Source: Ceratorhiza oryzae-sativae
Taxonomy: Eukaryota; Basidiomycota; Agaricomycetes; Cantharellales; Ceratobasidiaceae
Direction: 5' to 3'
Assembly (NCBI GenBank): GCA_030998015.1
Contig: JARWMV010000095.1
Span: 1 to 58,430 of the forward strand
Length of the DNA: 58,430 nucleotides
Shown: positions 1 to 9,718 of the stretch, piece by piece
Layout of the letters: each line of letters starts with the position of its first letter
How positions within the stretch are numbered: position 1 is the stretch's first letter
The notes under the pieces: model-generated
The model's database searches: none
Told to the model about the DNA's origin: nothing
Seen by the model: only the letters and a program-made list of their open reading frames with translations
Program-made: the position numbers and the translations under genes

Positions 1-2770
1 TTATAGCCAATTCGTTCACAATCAAACCTTTCATTTTGCCACATTGCATCTCTCGATCTCCAGCTGTCATGTGTGTTCAATGTGAGTCCAGACCCACCCC
101 CCAATGAGAACGTAAGATAATATTTGGCTACAGATGGACTCCAAACCAAACCTCCAACACTTCAGGAAAAATGTCAAAGTCTACCTTGGTCTATGTAGAC
201 ATTAGTAGACCATTTATTGCTCTTGAACTTTGCTGTAGACCACACAGTTCTACGCAAGGTCCACCGTAGGTCTACAGTAGACATATTCTTAGTCTCGGCT
301 ACAGTAGAACGTAATCTAAAGTAGTGTACTGTATGTAGTATGTTTGCGTGTTCACTCTTATGCCATGGTTCAATAAATGTGTACATAAATATTTATTAAA
401 GCTAAGGGTAATTACATACAAAAAGATTTTTCTTAAAAAAAAAAAAAGAAATAATTAAAGTTTCAGAAAAGCCAACAGAGCGGCAAGTGGGGAGCGTTGG
501 GCTGGGGCGTGGTCGGGGCGAAAGGCAGCGCCAATGCTGCAACTATGGAGCGGCTGGGAGACAGAGCGCCGGTTCGCGGGATGAGCAATGGCATGGGCAG
601 CCGATGTCTGTAAACTACAGTCGAGGTTGGTAAGCGACGGTTGGGGTTGGTATCGAGGTCGTGAGGCAAGGTTGGACGCATCATGGGCGTGTTGGTTGGG
701 TCATCGCTCGTGTCACGTTCAGGTCAACGGTGACTCACTGGGTCAGTCGAGTGTTGGTTGTGGTCGTGGTCATACGGTTGCCCAAGTAGTAATGAACGCA
801 AGCGGCGGTTCCCGATGTGGATTGAACACGAAGGCGCGGGCGTTTGCTGCAACGGGTCAGTTGAGCACCCGCCGTAGTCGATGGTACGGCAGTTCGGGGC
901 GCAAAACAGCTACGCGGGCGCTCGCGTTGACACGTTGGTCGAGGGTCGGCAATCGGTTGGGCATCGGCGGTCCTTTCGTTTCCGATCGGTCGCGAAGGGG
1001 CAACCCGAGGGCGTGTCATTGCCCGAGAGGTGATGGTCGTGCGTGGTGGTAAGGGAGGGCGAAACAGATGGTGAGCAACGGCACTGACATCAGGTGCAAA
1101 GCCAGTAACACACCTTTATGGCGTTGCCCAGGATCGTGGACGCGAGGTGGGGCCACAACGTGCTCGCAAGCGCATCGTAGGCGCGCCGTTTGGATCAGCA
1201 CTCGCGTTGCCTTCGAGCCCGTCGGTCACTTACCGCGCGGTGGCTGTAGGGCCTGGAGAGCAAAGAGATTGTTATTAAATTGTCAGGAGCAGTGGTTGGA
1301 ACATTTGAAGCTTGCTAATTGTGGAGTGAATGTGAGTATATGCGTGACAATACAACAATTGAACCACATACCTTCCTTTCAACTTTGCGCTTCTTCAATT
1401 CCTTGGCCGCTTTTATAGCCTTCCTCTGACAGGCACGCAGCAAACGCTTGGAAACACACTTGTACTCGCGCTTTTCGCTTTTTTCTGCAGTTTGAAATGT
1501 GCAAGTTGCGCCGCTTAAGCTTCACGATCAGCCTGGCAGTCAGCATACTGGCGCTTTTCCTGGATGAGCTACTCATCATGCCGAATGCACTTGAATGGCA
1601 AAGTTGTCTGTCAGAGCTTGGTGCGTGGTTTACTTGTATTTTGTGTGACCCTTCAGCTCCAATTTGGAGGACATAGGAGCTACTGAAGCAGGAGCAGTTG
1701 TTTCGGTACACAAGGCCATGATTTCAGGCTCGCTGCCCAGGTCCTCTAAATATGTGTCGAACCTAGGTACATCCTATAAAGTAATTTGTCAATAAAAAAA
1801 ACTCCAAGGCCGATGTAAATTTTATACACCAAGCTGTCCATGGGCTTGAAAAGTATAGAGCTCAGCTTAAAATGCTGTCTTGTAAAGAATTGAGTCTGGG
1901 GATTGTGAGCATTCCTAAGCGCATAATGAGCCATAGTGGATGTGACTGCTACCCCCACAAGAGCTGGAGTCGAACTGTGTGCCGACGATGGTACTGCATG
2001 CCCATCATGCCCTATTCTATGTAACTCCATTACAGGAGTCGGTCTTGGTATGTAATTTCTAATATCTGGATATGTGAATATGATAATTTACTATCTCTGA
2101 GAATGATAGCACAATCACCCCGGGGTGTGGAAGATCCCAGCTGAGATCAACAGCAACGATCAGTGGGAGATATTTGCAGCAGCGGTGAAGGTTCGACTTA
2201 CCACGCTTCAATTACAAAAAGAGCCTTGATATCAACCAGATAGTCTTCAAGTTGGCTCCCAAGCAAGCCATTATCTCCAGGGATCATTGTGCTTGTTGGG
2301 CATGGATTGTAACCGCTGTTTGAATAGATCACCATGTATGCGACCACTGAGTTTTAGGGTCTTAGGTTCTGTCTATTGACAACTTCAGGGAAGCATGCAA
2401 GGAGGAAGGCGCAGAGTACAAGAAAGGTGATTTTTGGGTACATGTAAATATCGGAAAGCGGACTATATGCGCTGGAATACCAGGATTGCATGACCTTGTT
2501 CAACGCATAGTATCCACCTAAACAGATATTGTGATTGAAGGGCTGGTTTTGAGACTGTGCACATTGTATGCGGTGAGTCCACTGGCAATTATTGTTGTGA
2601 TTCTTACAAAAAATTCACCATGTTCAGCCTCGGGCAGCACTTGGTTAGGTAAGGAGCCTGTACCGCACAAAAAGTGTATACAAAGTATGCAGATAGCACA
2701 GTACCCCAGTTTTTTGGCTGGGCAATGGGGTATAGCTGAGTTATACTGTTGATTTATAGAGAGAAATGTT
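1..2770. other. No recognisable gene; mixed repeat-like DNA
   Basis: I see no convincing gene here. Positions 180-300 hold repeated GTAGAC-type words, 430-448 an A-run, and 590-1020 a GT/CG-rich low-complexity tract that opens overlapping frames on both strands, as such composition does. One short plus-strand stretch at 2125-2229 reads as a plausible peptide (VWKIPAEINSNDQWEIF) and ends in a stop. It may be a scrap of a transposon protein, but I cannot name the family. The open frames at 588-1052, 1068-1418, 1379-1711 and 1746-2030 have no motif, no splice context and no family resemblance, so they are not called as genes. Confidence 0.5.
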
Positions 2771-2774
2771 ATGC

Positions 2775-2955
2775 TGGAATTCCAGCACATTCTGTCTTGC
2801 CTGCGCATCAGCGGGTTTTACTCCACTCAAGGCTTGCTGCAGACCATTCAAGAGCCACAGATAAGGGCTTTTGAACGACGTATAGTGCATAGTTAGCAGG
2901 GTAAAATTTGTGGGGACAGGTGGGAGACAGAATGTGCTAAAATTCTGGTATGACG
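2775..2955. repeat. Diverged hairpin copy, inner segment inverted
   Basis: This is a diverged copy of the ~193-bp hairpin found in each ~810-bp tandem unit to the right. The inner segment (about 2838-2895, containing GAACGACGTATAGTGC) is the reverse complement of the matching segment in the tandem units. The DNA just after the hairpin (about 2965-2990) aligns in the same orientation as the DNA after the tandem-unit hairpins. The inner part has therefore flipped relative to its flank, or the copy re-inserted the other way round. Confidence 0.55.
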
Positions 2956-3299
2956 TCTCTGCTGATCTGTAGTAAGGGTAGATAGTATTTAGTGTTCAAG
3001 CGTAACGAATAAATGCACTCCAATTAATACCTAGCACAGGCGAAGGAAGCGATTTGAGCCTGTTGGATGTGAGTGGGGAGAACATCACTCTCGGTTCAGT
3101 GACTTGTGTATTTCCTTATATACAATACAACAGGAAATCTCGGACAGTACATCGGTGTGTATGCAGGAGGAAGAAAGTACAAACAGGGATAGAACATGAA
3201 ATATGAGACAGAAAAACAAAAGGGCAGTATAACATCGATATAAGTTCAATATATGCGCAGGATCGTTCAGCATTTAGCTATGGCAAGGTTCTTATAGCT

Positions 3300-6215
3300 A
3301 AGGCTGGGTTGGTAGGAAGTGTGTGTACAGAGTGTGCAGCTGAATTGACAGGGGATCAGTGCTTGAGAAATGAGCATACAGTGCACCACATGGAGAGCAT
3401 ATACACTATGCATGGATTTCAATAGTACCTATTGTTTTAATGCTTATAACAAGATTGGCTGACCTCACGCCGTATGAATTAGGTAAGCAAAGTGCCTCTG
3501 GTGGCAATGCGTACAAAGTATGCAAACACAAGAGTACCTCAATCAGATGCTGGATATAACTGAGCTGTCTATCATGTAATAAGAACAAAAAATTTGGAGC
3601 GTAAAAAAAGCAGTAATAGGGATGTGATCCCACCTTGCATGGAAAACGGAACAGTGCACTGGGTGCGTACTTTGTACGCACACAGACTATGACTCGCTCA
3701 TGTGTCAGTCATATTGTTAGGGTCAGGCAGAGTATGACAAAGCATGCTGGGTTCCCAACAAGGTTGCGTACTTTGTACGCACACTTCCTACAAGCTCATC
3801 CCTAGCTATATGAAGCCTGCCATGGCCAAGTATCACTCTGCTCTTGCCATAAAACACTAGAGATTGCATGCTAGAATTTCAGCAGATCTGGTCTCCCATC
3901 TATCTCTGCGAGTTTCGCTCCGCTCAGCAAGCACTATACGTCGTTCGAAAGCTCTCGACTGTGGCTCTCGAATGACCCATGGCGCGCATTGAGCGGAGTA
4001 AATCTGCAGAGATAGACAGAGACAGAAGGCGCTGAAATTCTGGCATGCAATCTCAAGTGCTTTATAGTGAGGGCAGAGTAGTATTTGGCCATGGTGCACT
4101 TTATTTAGCCAAGAATGGGCTTGTAGGAAGTGTGCGTACAGGGTACGCAGCTGGATTGACAGCAGCTCAGCACCTGGGCAATAAGCTCATGGCACATCAC
4201 ATGGAGAGGATATGCAATCATGTGGACTTGAATAGTATGTATTATTGTAATGATTTCAACACGCTCGGCTGACCTCACCCTGTATGGATTAAGTAAGCAA
4301 CGTGCCTCTGGCAGCAATGCATACAAAGTACGCAAACACAAGAGCACCTCAATCAGGCGCTGGATATAACCGGGCTGTCTATCATATATTAAGATCAACA
4401 AATTTGGAGCATAAAAAAAGCAGTAATTGGGATGTGATCCCGCCTTGCATGGAAAACGGAACAGTGCACTGGGTGTGTACTTTGTACACACACAGACTAT
4501 GACTCGCTCATGTGTCAGTCATATTTTTAGGGTCAGGCAGAGTATGACAAAGCATGCTGGGTTCCCAACAAGGTTGCGTACTTTGTACGCACACTTCCTA
4601 CAAGTTCATCCCTAGCTATATGAAGCCCGCCATGGCCAAGTATCACTCTGCTCTTGCCATAAAACACTAGAGATTGCATGCTAGAATTTCAGCAGATCTG
4701 GTCTCCCATCTATCTCTGCGAGTTTCGCTCCGCTCAGCAAGCACTATACGTCGTTCGAAAGCTCTCGACTGTGGCTCTCGAATGACCCATGGCGCGCATT
4801 GAGCGGAGTAAATCTGCGGAGATAGACGGAGACAGAAGGTGCTGAAATTCTGGCATGCAATCTTGAGTGCCTTATAGTGAGGGCAGAGTAGTATTTGGCC
4901 ATGGTGCACTTTATTTAGCCAGGAATGGCTTGTAGGAAGTGTGCGTACAGGGTACGCAGCTGGATTGACAGCAGCTCAGCACCTAGGCAATAAGCCTATG
5001 GTACATCACATGGAGAGGATATGCAATCATGTGGACTTGAATAATATGTATTATTGTAATGATTTCAACACGCTCGGCTGACCTCACCCTGTATGGATTA
5101 AGTAAGCAACGTGCCTCTGGCAGCAATGCGTACAAAGTACGCAAACACAAGAGCACCTCAATCAGGTGCTGGATATAACTGGGCTGTCTATCATATATTA
5201 AGGTCAACAAATTTGGAGCATAAAAAAAGCAGTAATAGGGATGTGATCCCGCCTTGCATGGAAAACGGAACAGTGCACTGGGTGCGTACTTTGTACGCAC
5301 ACAGATTATGACTTGCTCATGTGGCAGCGCTGTTGTTAGGATCAGGCAGAGTATGACAAAGCATGCTGGGTTCCCAACAAGGTTGCGTACTTTGTACGCA
5401 CACTTCCTACAAGTTCATCCCTAGCTATATGAAGCCCGCCATGGCCAAGTATTACTCTGCTCTTGCCATAAAACACTAGAGACTGTATGCTAGAATTTCA
5501 GCAGATCTGGTCTCCCATCTATCTCTGCGAGTTTTGCTCCGCTCAGCAAGCACTATACGTCGTTCGAAAGCTCTCGACTGTGGCTCTCGAATGACCCATG
5601 GCGCACATTGAGCGGAGTAAAATATGCGGAGATGAACATAAACAGAAGACGCTGAAATTCTGGCATGCAATTTTGAGTGCTTTATCATGAGGGCAGAGTA
5701 GTATTTGGCCATGGCGCATTTTATTTAGCCAGGAATGGGCTTGTAGGAAGTGTGCGTACAGGGTACGCAGCTGGATTGACAGCAGCTCAGCACCTAGGCA
5801 ATAAGCCTATGGTACATCACATGGAGAGGATATGCAATCATGTGGACTTGAATAGTATGTATTATTGTAATGATTTCAACACGCTTGGCTGACCTCACTC
5901 TGTATGGATTAAGTAAGCAACGTGCCTCTGGCAGCAATGCGTACAAAGTACGCAAACACAAGAGCACCTCAATCAGGTGCTGGATATAACTGGGCTGTCT
6001 ATCATATATTAATATCAACAAATTTGGAGCATTAAAAAAGCAGTAATCAGGATGTGATTCTGCCTTGCATGGAAAACAGAACAGTGCACTGAGTGCGTAC
6101 TTTGTATGCACACAGACTACAACTCACTCATGTGTCAGTCATATTGTTAGGGTCAGGCAGAGTATGACAAAGCATGCTGGGTTCCCAACAAGGTTGCGTA
6201 CTTTGTACGCAAAAG
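3300..6215. repeat. Tandem array of ~810-bp units (about 3.6 copies)
   Basis: The same long sequence recurs at 809-813 bp spacing. The segment beginning near 3861 recurs near 4671 and 5480, and the segment with GGTACGCAGCTGGATTGAC recurs at about 4140, 4950 and 5760. The three right-hand copies are nearly identical; the left partial copy (3300-3700) is clearly more diverged, so the array grew by recent duplication. Each unit holds one ~193-bp hairpin and three to four copies of the GTAC palindrome. The open frames within it repeat with the unit and look like by-products of the repeat. The array abuts the truncated Penelope-like element on its right. Confidence 0.9.
3861..4053. repeat. Hairpin (inverted-repeat) element in tandem unit
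   Basis: The arms run from AGATTGCATGC at the left to GCATGCAATCT at the right. They are imperfectly complementary for about 75-85 bp and include matching TATCTCTGC/GCAGAGATA and GCTCCGCTCA/TGAGCGGAG blocks. The ~30-60 bp centre is not self-complementary. Further copies lie at about 4671-4863 and 5480-5672. The structure resembles a small foldback or MITE-like element carried along in the tandem unit. No transposase is encoded, and target-site duplications cannot be judged because the flanks belong to the repeat. Confidence 0.7.
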
Positions 6216-6753
6216 GTACTGTGCCATGTATGGTGCCAAGAAAAAACAAAAACTCTGATACAATACTATTCCAAATCATTGTACTGTCATTGTATGATAG
6301 TATGGGCTGTCATGTGGTGTGCATACATTGTATGCAACCCAGTCAGGAGGGACAAGTAAGGGCTTGAGGTTACTCAGGGACAGTGCTTGAAGTGACTGAT
6401 TACTCATAGCTCAGTGGCTGGGACACACCACAGGGTCCACTACACATAGCCATGCTGCTTGGTCAGCAGCAGGTCTCCCACTGTAGAGTGGTACAAAGTA
6501 CGCAACTCTATGCTTGCAGTGTACTTAGATACCTGGGTGCAAGTTTTATTCTGCCATTGAGGCAGTGTTATTTTACCAACATGATTGGAAAGCAAAGAGG
6601 ACAGTGCTTAACAGATCAAGTGGCCATGTGGCAGAGCCAAGTGATTTGTCAGCAGCCAATGCCATGAAGCATATGGGTACAAAGTACACAACTTGCCCAC
6701 TTAGCATGCCATGAGGGACCAGACTGGCATGGGGAAGAGTGCAGGCTGGAACA
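6216..6753 (+). other. Junction between tandem array and truncated PLE
   Basis: No gene is seen here. The sequence carries three outlying copies of the GTAC palindrome (about 6319, 6490 and 6676). It leads without a visible boundary into the reverse transcriptase frame, which becomes PLE-like near 6750. The amino acids encoded at 6711-6750 do not resemble PLE protein, so the element's 5' truncation point probably lies close to 6750. Confidence 0.4.
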
Positions 6754-8111
6754 TGGAAAAATCAGACCTACCAGCAGCCTACTACACCCTAATAACCAAA
6801 TGGATAGTATCAGGCGATGTCACGGCCTATTATCCGAATGTTCCACTCTTTGAGAGTAGGAAGATTGTGGCTACATATTGTATAGACCACTACTATCCTG
6901 AATGGTTTAATGATAATGACGAATTGGGAAAATTATCAGAAAACCAGATCCATAAGATGAAGGCGTTCTATGATCTTTTCGACATAGCTAACGACAACCT
7001 CATCTTCCGATTTCAAGACCAGTTCTATAGGCAACTCAAAGGCCTGGCTATGGGGGTAGCGTCATCCCCAGATATAGCCAACCTTTATGGTGCCTATTTT
7101 GAGGAACAATTCATACCAACGGAATCAAGAATCTTATTCTACCGAAGGTATATCGACGACGTACTAGCTATAGTAGAGGCAGATGACCATGAAGAAGCCC
7201 TGAAAATATGTAGCGGTATTAAGTTCGATGGTTGCGAAATCGTATGGTCTGCAAATAGAGACTTCTCTATCTTTCTGGATATGTTCATATTTATAAAGGA
7301 TGACCGCGTCCATTATAAAGTGTACAAGAAAGCGCAGAACAACCAAGAACGTATCCCATGGGCGTCTCACCATCCTCTTGATGTCAAAAGAGGCACCTTC
7401 ATTGGTGAGATCACCAGGATGGCTACCCTATCAAGTACTAAGGAGTACTATGAACTGGCCCTGAAGGATCTGCGGGATCTGTACTTGGCCAGGGGGTACC
7501 CACCTCACTGCATTAAAACATGGCTGAACAAGCATGCAACCGAACGCTGGAGGAACCGTTTGGCTCCAAAAGATGTCGCATCAGAACAGACAGGCAGGCT
7601 GCACGTCATTAAGACAGTGTTTAATCCAGTATGGGATTACGTTGACATACACGAAGTACATAATGCGATACTTAGTGAATGGAACAAAGACCTTGTTCCA
7701 AGGCAAACAGCTCGACAGCTAACGCTGTTTGAGGTTGGGGTGGCACAGCCCCAACGCAGAACCCGGCGTCGCAAGGTGGCGCGTGTTACAGCTAACCTCG
7801 CTTCTGTGTCGGAGGTGGTTAGTGAGTCTGACTCCGATCAGGAGGAAGAAGATCACCTACCCAGGTCCGCGCGGCTTGGAATACAGGACAGGACAGCACG
7901 CAAAAACCTTAGGACAAAGGATGACGCCCTTGCCCAACTAGTCAATCAACGCCTGATATTGTCTCGCAAACGCCCTTTGGCAATTGGAGATTTAACATCA
8001 ACCTGGCGTAAAATAGTACTAGCGTACAATGAGGATGAACGTTTTGGTCTACCAGAATACATCTTCAATCGTGTATGGGAGGATCTTGACACAGATCCTT
8101 CATTGCATTAG
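6711..8111 (+). CDS. Penelope-like element reverse transcriptase, 5'-truncated, EN-minus
   Basis: This open frame of 466 codons encodes the palm and thumb of a Penelope-like element (PLE) reverse transcriptase, which copies element RNA into DNA. Motif A reads SGDVTAYYPNVP (about residues 34-45). Motif B is LKGLAMGVASSP (about 108-120). The catalytic motif C is FYRRYIDDV, with both aspartates intact, followed by FLDMFIF. The HHPLDVKRGTFIGE block is typical of PLEs. The N-terminal fingers are missing, consistent with 5' truncation, so the first ATG is probably not the native start. There is no GIY-YIG endonuclease after the RT; the tail is acidic and arginine-rich (RRTRRRK). Endonuclease-less PLEs of fungi (Coprina group) are known to associate with telomeres, which fits the CCTAA repeats at this copy's 3' end. 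RT identity is confident; activity is doubtful because of the truncation. Confidence 0.9.
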   Translation: MRDQTGMGKSAGWNMEKSDLPAAYYTLITKWIVSGDVTAYYPNVPLFESRKIVATYCIDHYYPEWFNDNDELGKLSENQIHKMKAFYDLFDIANDNLIFRFQDQFYRQLKGLAMGVASSPDIANLYGAYFEEQFIPTESRILFYRRYIDDVLAIVEADDHEEALKICSGIKFDGCEIVWSANRDFSIFLDMFIFIKDDRVHYKVYKKAQNNQERIPWASHHPLDVKRGTFIGEITRMATLSSTKEYYELALKDLRDLYLARGYPPHCIKTWLNKHATERWRNRLAPKDVASEQTGRLHVIKTVFNPVWDYVDIHEVHNAILSEWNKDLVPRQTARQLTLFEVGVAQPQRRTRRRKVARVTANLASVSEVVSESDSDQEEEDHLPRSARLGIQDRTARKNLRTKDDALAQLVNQRLILSRKRPLAIGDLTSTWRKIVLAYNEDERFGLPEYIFNRVWEDLDTDPSLH

Positions 8112-8436
8112 ACAAGCTTGTGATAGAGTTGGTTCAAACCCAACCCCTAACACAACCTAACCGAACTTAACCTAACCTTTAATCCTAACCAGATTAGGTA
8201 ATGGTTAAGGGAGGATTAGTCATCTTGGATGACTTGTCCTTTACTCTCTAGCTGACTAAGTGTCACGTGACTCAGGATATATTACAAACCCCTGGTCACT
8301 TAGTCAGGCACTTCTTGGTCCTCAGGGTCTGAGCGCCTGTTCTGGCGCTTTGAGAACCTTCAGGGTCCCCCGGGCAGGGTCTGGGTGGAGTTGAGTTGAG
8401 CCCTCGGCCGGTTGATCCTCGGATCGCCGAGTCCGT
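8112..8436 (+). other. PLE 3' untranslated region with degenerate CCTAA tract
   Basis: Directly after the RT stop, 8139-8190 is rich in CCTAAC-like words interrupted by other bases, like a decayed telomere-type repeat on the C-rich strand. A 10-bp inverted repeat follows: TGACTAAGTG at 8253-8262 and CACTTAGTCA at 8297-8306. Its 34-nt loop contains CACGTG. No coding sequence is seen. Confidence 0.55.
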
Positions 8437-8671
8437 GGGAGCCTCGGCTTCACACGGATCAGCTCGGTTCGGACCTTGATGGTTCTTGGCGTTAGTCAGG
8501 TGTCTCCCCCTGATTGGCCAGTCGTGTGGAGGAGTGATCACATGGATGGTTACCATGCGGTCAGGATCAGTCAGCTGTTCTTCTCCTTTGTTCGGTTAAG
8601 TCTTCTTCCCTTGGCGTTTCTCACGCCAGTGACGTGGCATGTTCGTCTGCCACGGCATAAAAAGACACAGT

Positions 8672-8739
8672 GGAAGGGCTCTGATGAGTATCTACGAAAG
8701 TCTCTCCCGGGTATTTACCTAGGAGTTCTTAGCCTTTCT
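8672..8739 (+). ncRNA. Hammerhead ribozyme-like motif (copy 1)
   Basis: The conserved core CTGATGA (8681-8687) is followed by an 8-nt minimal stem-loop GTATCTAC, then GAAA (8696-8699). Stem I can form 9 pairs between 8672-8680 and 8731-8739. Between GAAA and the cleavage position lies a hairpin (about 8704-8726), and the predicted cleavage site CTT (8728-8730) obeys the NUH rule. Order and polarity match a type I hammerhead. A 3x2 internal loop near the base of stem III weakens the model. Minimal hammerheads are known in Penelope-like elements, so the context supports the call. Self-cleavage is not shown. Confidence 0.6.
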
Positions 8740-8793
8740 TCCGCTCGTCGCCGCTCGTGCTCGCTCCGCTCGCACTCACGACTCCTCGCTCCA

Positions 8794-8813
8794 CCTAACC
8801 TAACCTAACCTAA
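8794..8813 (+). repeat. (CCTAA)4 at PLE 3' junction
   Basis: Four perfect CCTAA units separate the PLE 3' end from a broken gypsy integrase that starts at 8814. The same repeat follows copy 2 of the PLE tail. The C-rich strand on the sense side is the orientation expected if the element RNA was primed from a G-rich 3' chromosome overhang. The unit is five bases, not the six-base CCCTAA usual in basidiomycete telomeres. Confidence 0.85.
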
Positions 8814-9354
8814 GGCAGCCCTGGAAATAGCGAACCAGAGGATCAAGGAATACTACGACCAGAAGCATCGGATTCCTGAAGCTATTAAGGTTGGAGACAA
8901 AGTCTGGCTTGATACCAAAAACATACGGACACAGCAGGCCTCCAGGAAACTGGCCCACAAAAGAGTTGGACCATTCAAGGTGGTAGCACAGCATGGCACA
9001 CATGCCTACAAATTGGACCTACCGATAACCATGAAAATACACCCAGTATTTCATGTCTCACTCCTGACCAAATATAAAGACGACCCCTATGGCCGTCAGG
9101 TTCCCCCACCACCACCTGTGGTAACTCCTGAAGGGGAAGAAGAGTTCGAAGTGGAACAGATCATAAAGTCACGATACAACAAACGATCTAACGTCTTCGA
9201 ATACTATGTCAAGTGGCTTGGCTATGACGAGCAACAGTGGTTAACCTATGACGACCTGGTGAATGCACCAGAACTCATCGCTGACTATGTCAAGTCGCAC
9301 CCAAAGGCACCCCAGGACCCCCGTGCCTTGAAGGGGGGAAGTGTCACGAACTGA
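8814..9354 (+). pseudogene. Ty3/gypsy integrase C-terminus with chromodomain (5'-broken)
   Basis: The frame opens at the PLE junction without a start codon. It encodes the C-terminal end of a chromovirus integrase: a GPF-type module (KRVGPFKVV, then IHPVFHVSLL) followed by a chromodomain (FEVEQIIKSR, YYVKWLGYDEQQWL) that in this family directs integration to chromatin. It ends at the TGA at 9352-9354, inside the first bases of the LTR, after a polypurine tract (GAAGGGGGGAAG). Everything upstream (gag, protease, RT, RNase H and the integrase core) is absent from the window's left side. The break is capped by CCTAA repeats and a PLE, which suggests a broken chromosome end rather than simple insertion. 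Confidence 0.9.
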
Positions 9355-9718
9355 CACGCATACATCCACTCTACAATATTTTCTTGATTTTCTACATTTT
9401 ATGAGATCATCTTCAAAACATACATGCCTTTTATGGTATATCTGTGTCATGTGACTCAGGGAATGTTCCAGACCGGTAACCGAGATGTATTTCAACTCTG
9501 ATGTGAAATTCCACAGTTCCGCAGTCGCTTCTACTGCTTCTATCTCTTATCTGTCGTGACTCACTGTACGGACTTGTTTGTTATGATGTGGCTCGTACTA
9601 TGTATATAAACCAGGTCAAGTTCGCAGAGGACTCCTCAAGAACTTGACCTCTCGTCGAATACAAGTTCTTTTACTTTTCTCACTATTTCCCTTGTTGCCT
9701 GACTTGTCGTCGTCGACA
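9342..9718 (+). repeat. 377-bp gypsy LTR (copy 1)
   Basis: It starts TGTCACGAACTGACAC and ends CGTCGACA, preceded by a polypurine tract. It aligns over its full length with LTRs at 51172-51548 and 55731-56107. It carries a TATA element (TATATAAACC near 9603) and an internal inverted repeat AGGTCAAGTT/AACTTGACCT. It is the 3' LTR of the broken element at 8814. The next base (9719) begins PLE tail copy 2. Confidence 0.92.

Larger units (their letters stand above)
2557..6690. repeat. Dispersed palindrome GCGTACTTTGTACGC and variants
   Basis: A short near-perfect palindrome with core GTAC-TTT-GTAC recurs across 4 kb. Clear sites are at about 2557, 2674, 3509, 3664, 3764, 4318, 4474, 4576, 5128, 5285, 5382, 5940, 6096, 6196, 6319, 6490 and 6676, with a relative GCGTACAGGGTACGC at about 4134, 4943 and 5754. 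Some sites lie inside the tandem units, but several (2557, 2674, 6319, 6490, 6676) lie outside them in otherwise unrelated sequence. The variation is mostly paired, with both arms changing together (for example GTGTAC/GTACAC at 4474). Its role is unknown; it could be a protein-binding site or a mobile short repeat. Confidence 0.7.
8437..8813 (+). repeat. PLE 3'-terminal repeat (copy 1)
   Basis: About 360 bp that recurs almost unchanged at 9719-10074. It carries a hammerhead-like motif near its 3' end and finishes in CCTAA repeats. Position and structure match the 3' end (pLTR-like region) of the Penelope-like element whose RT lies just upstream. A third, shorter piece lies at 10090-10144. Confidence 0.8.

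Noticed and set aside
588..1052. 154-codon plus-strand ORF in a GC/GT-rich tract
   Set aside because: Low-complexity composition, an overlapping long ORF on the other strand, no motif and no splice or promoter context.
3857..6111. Series of similar ORFs (about 70-128 codons) on both strands
   Set aside because: They recur with the 810-bp tandem unit, shift at small repeat differences and have no protein motif; their shared peptide is the translated GTAC palindrome.
3300..6215. CRISPR array
   Set aside because: Units are ~810 bp with no short regularly spaced spacers, the palindromes are irregularly placed, and the genome is eukaryotic.
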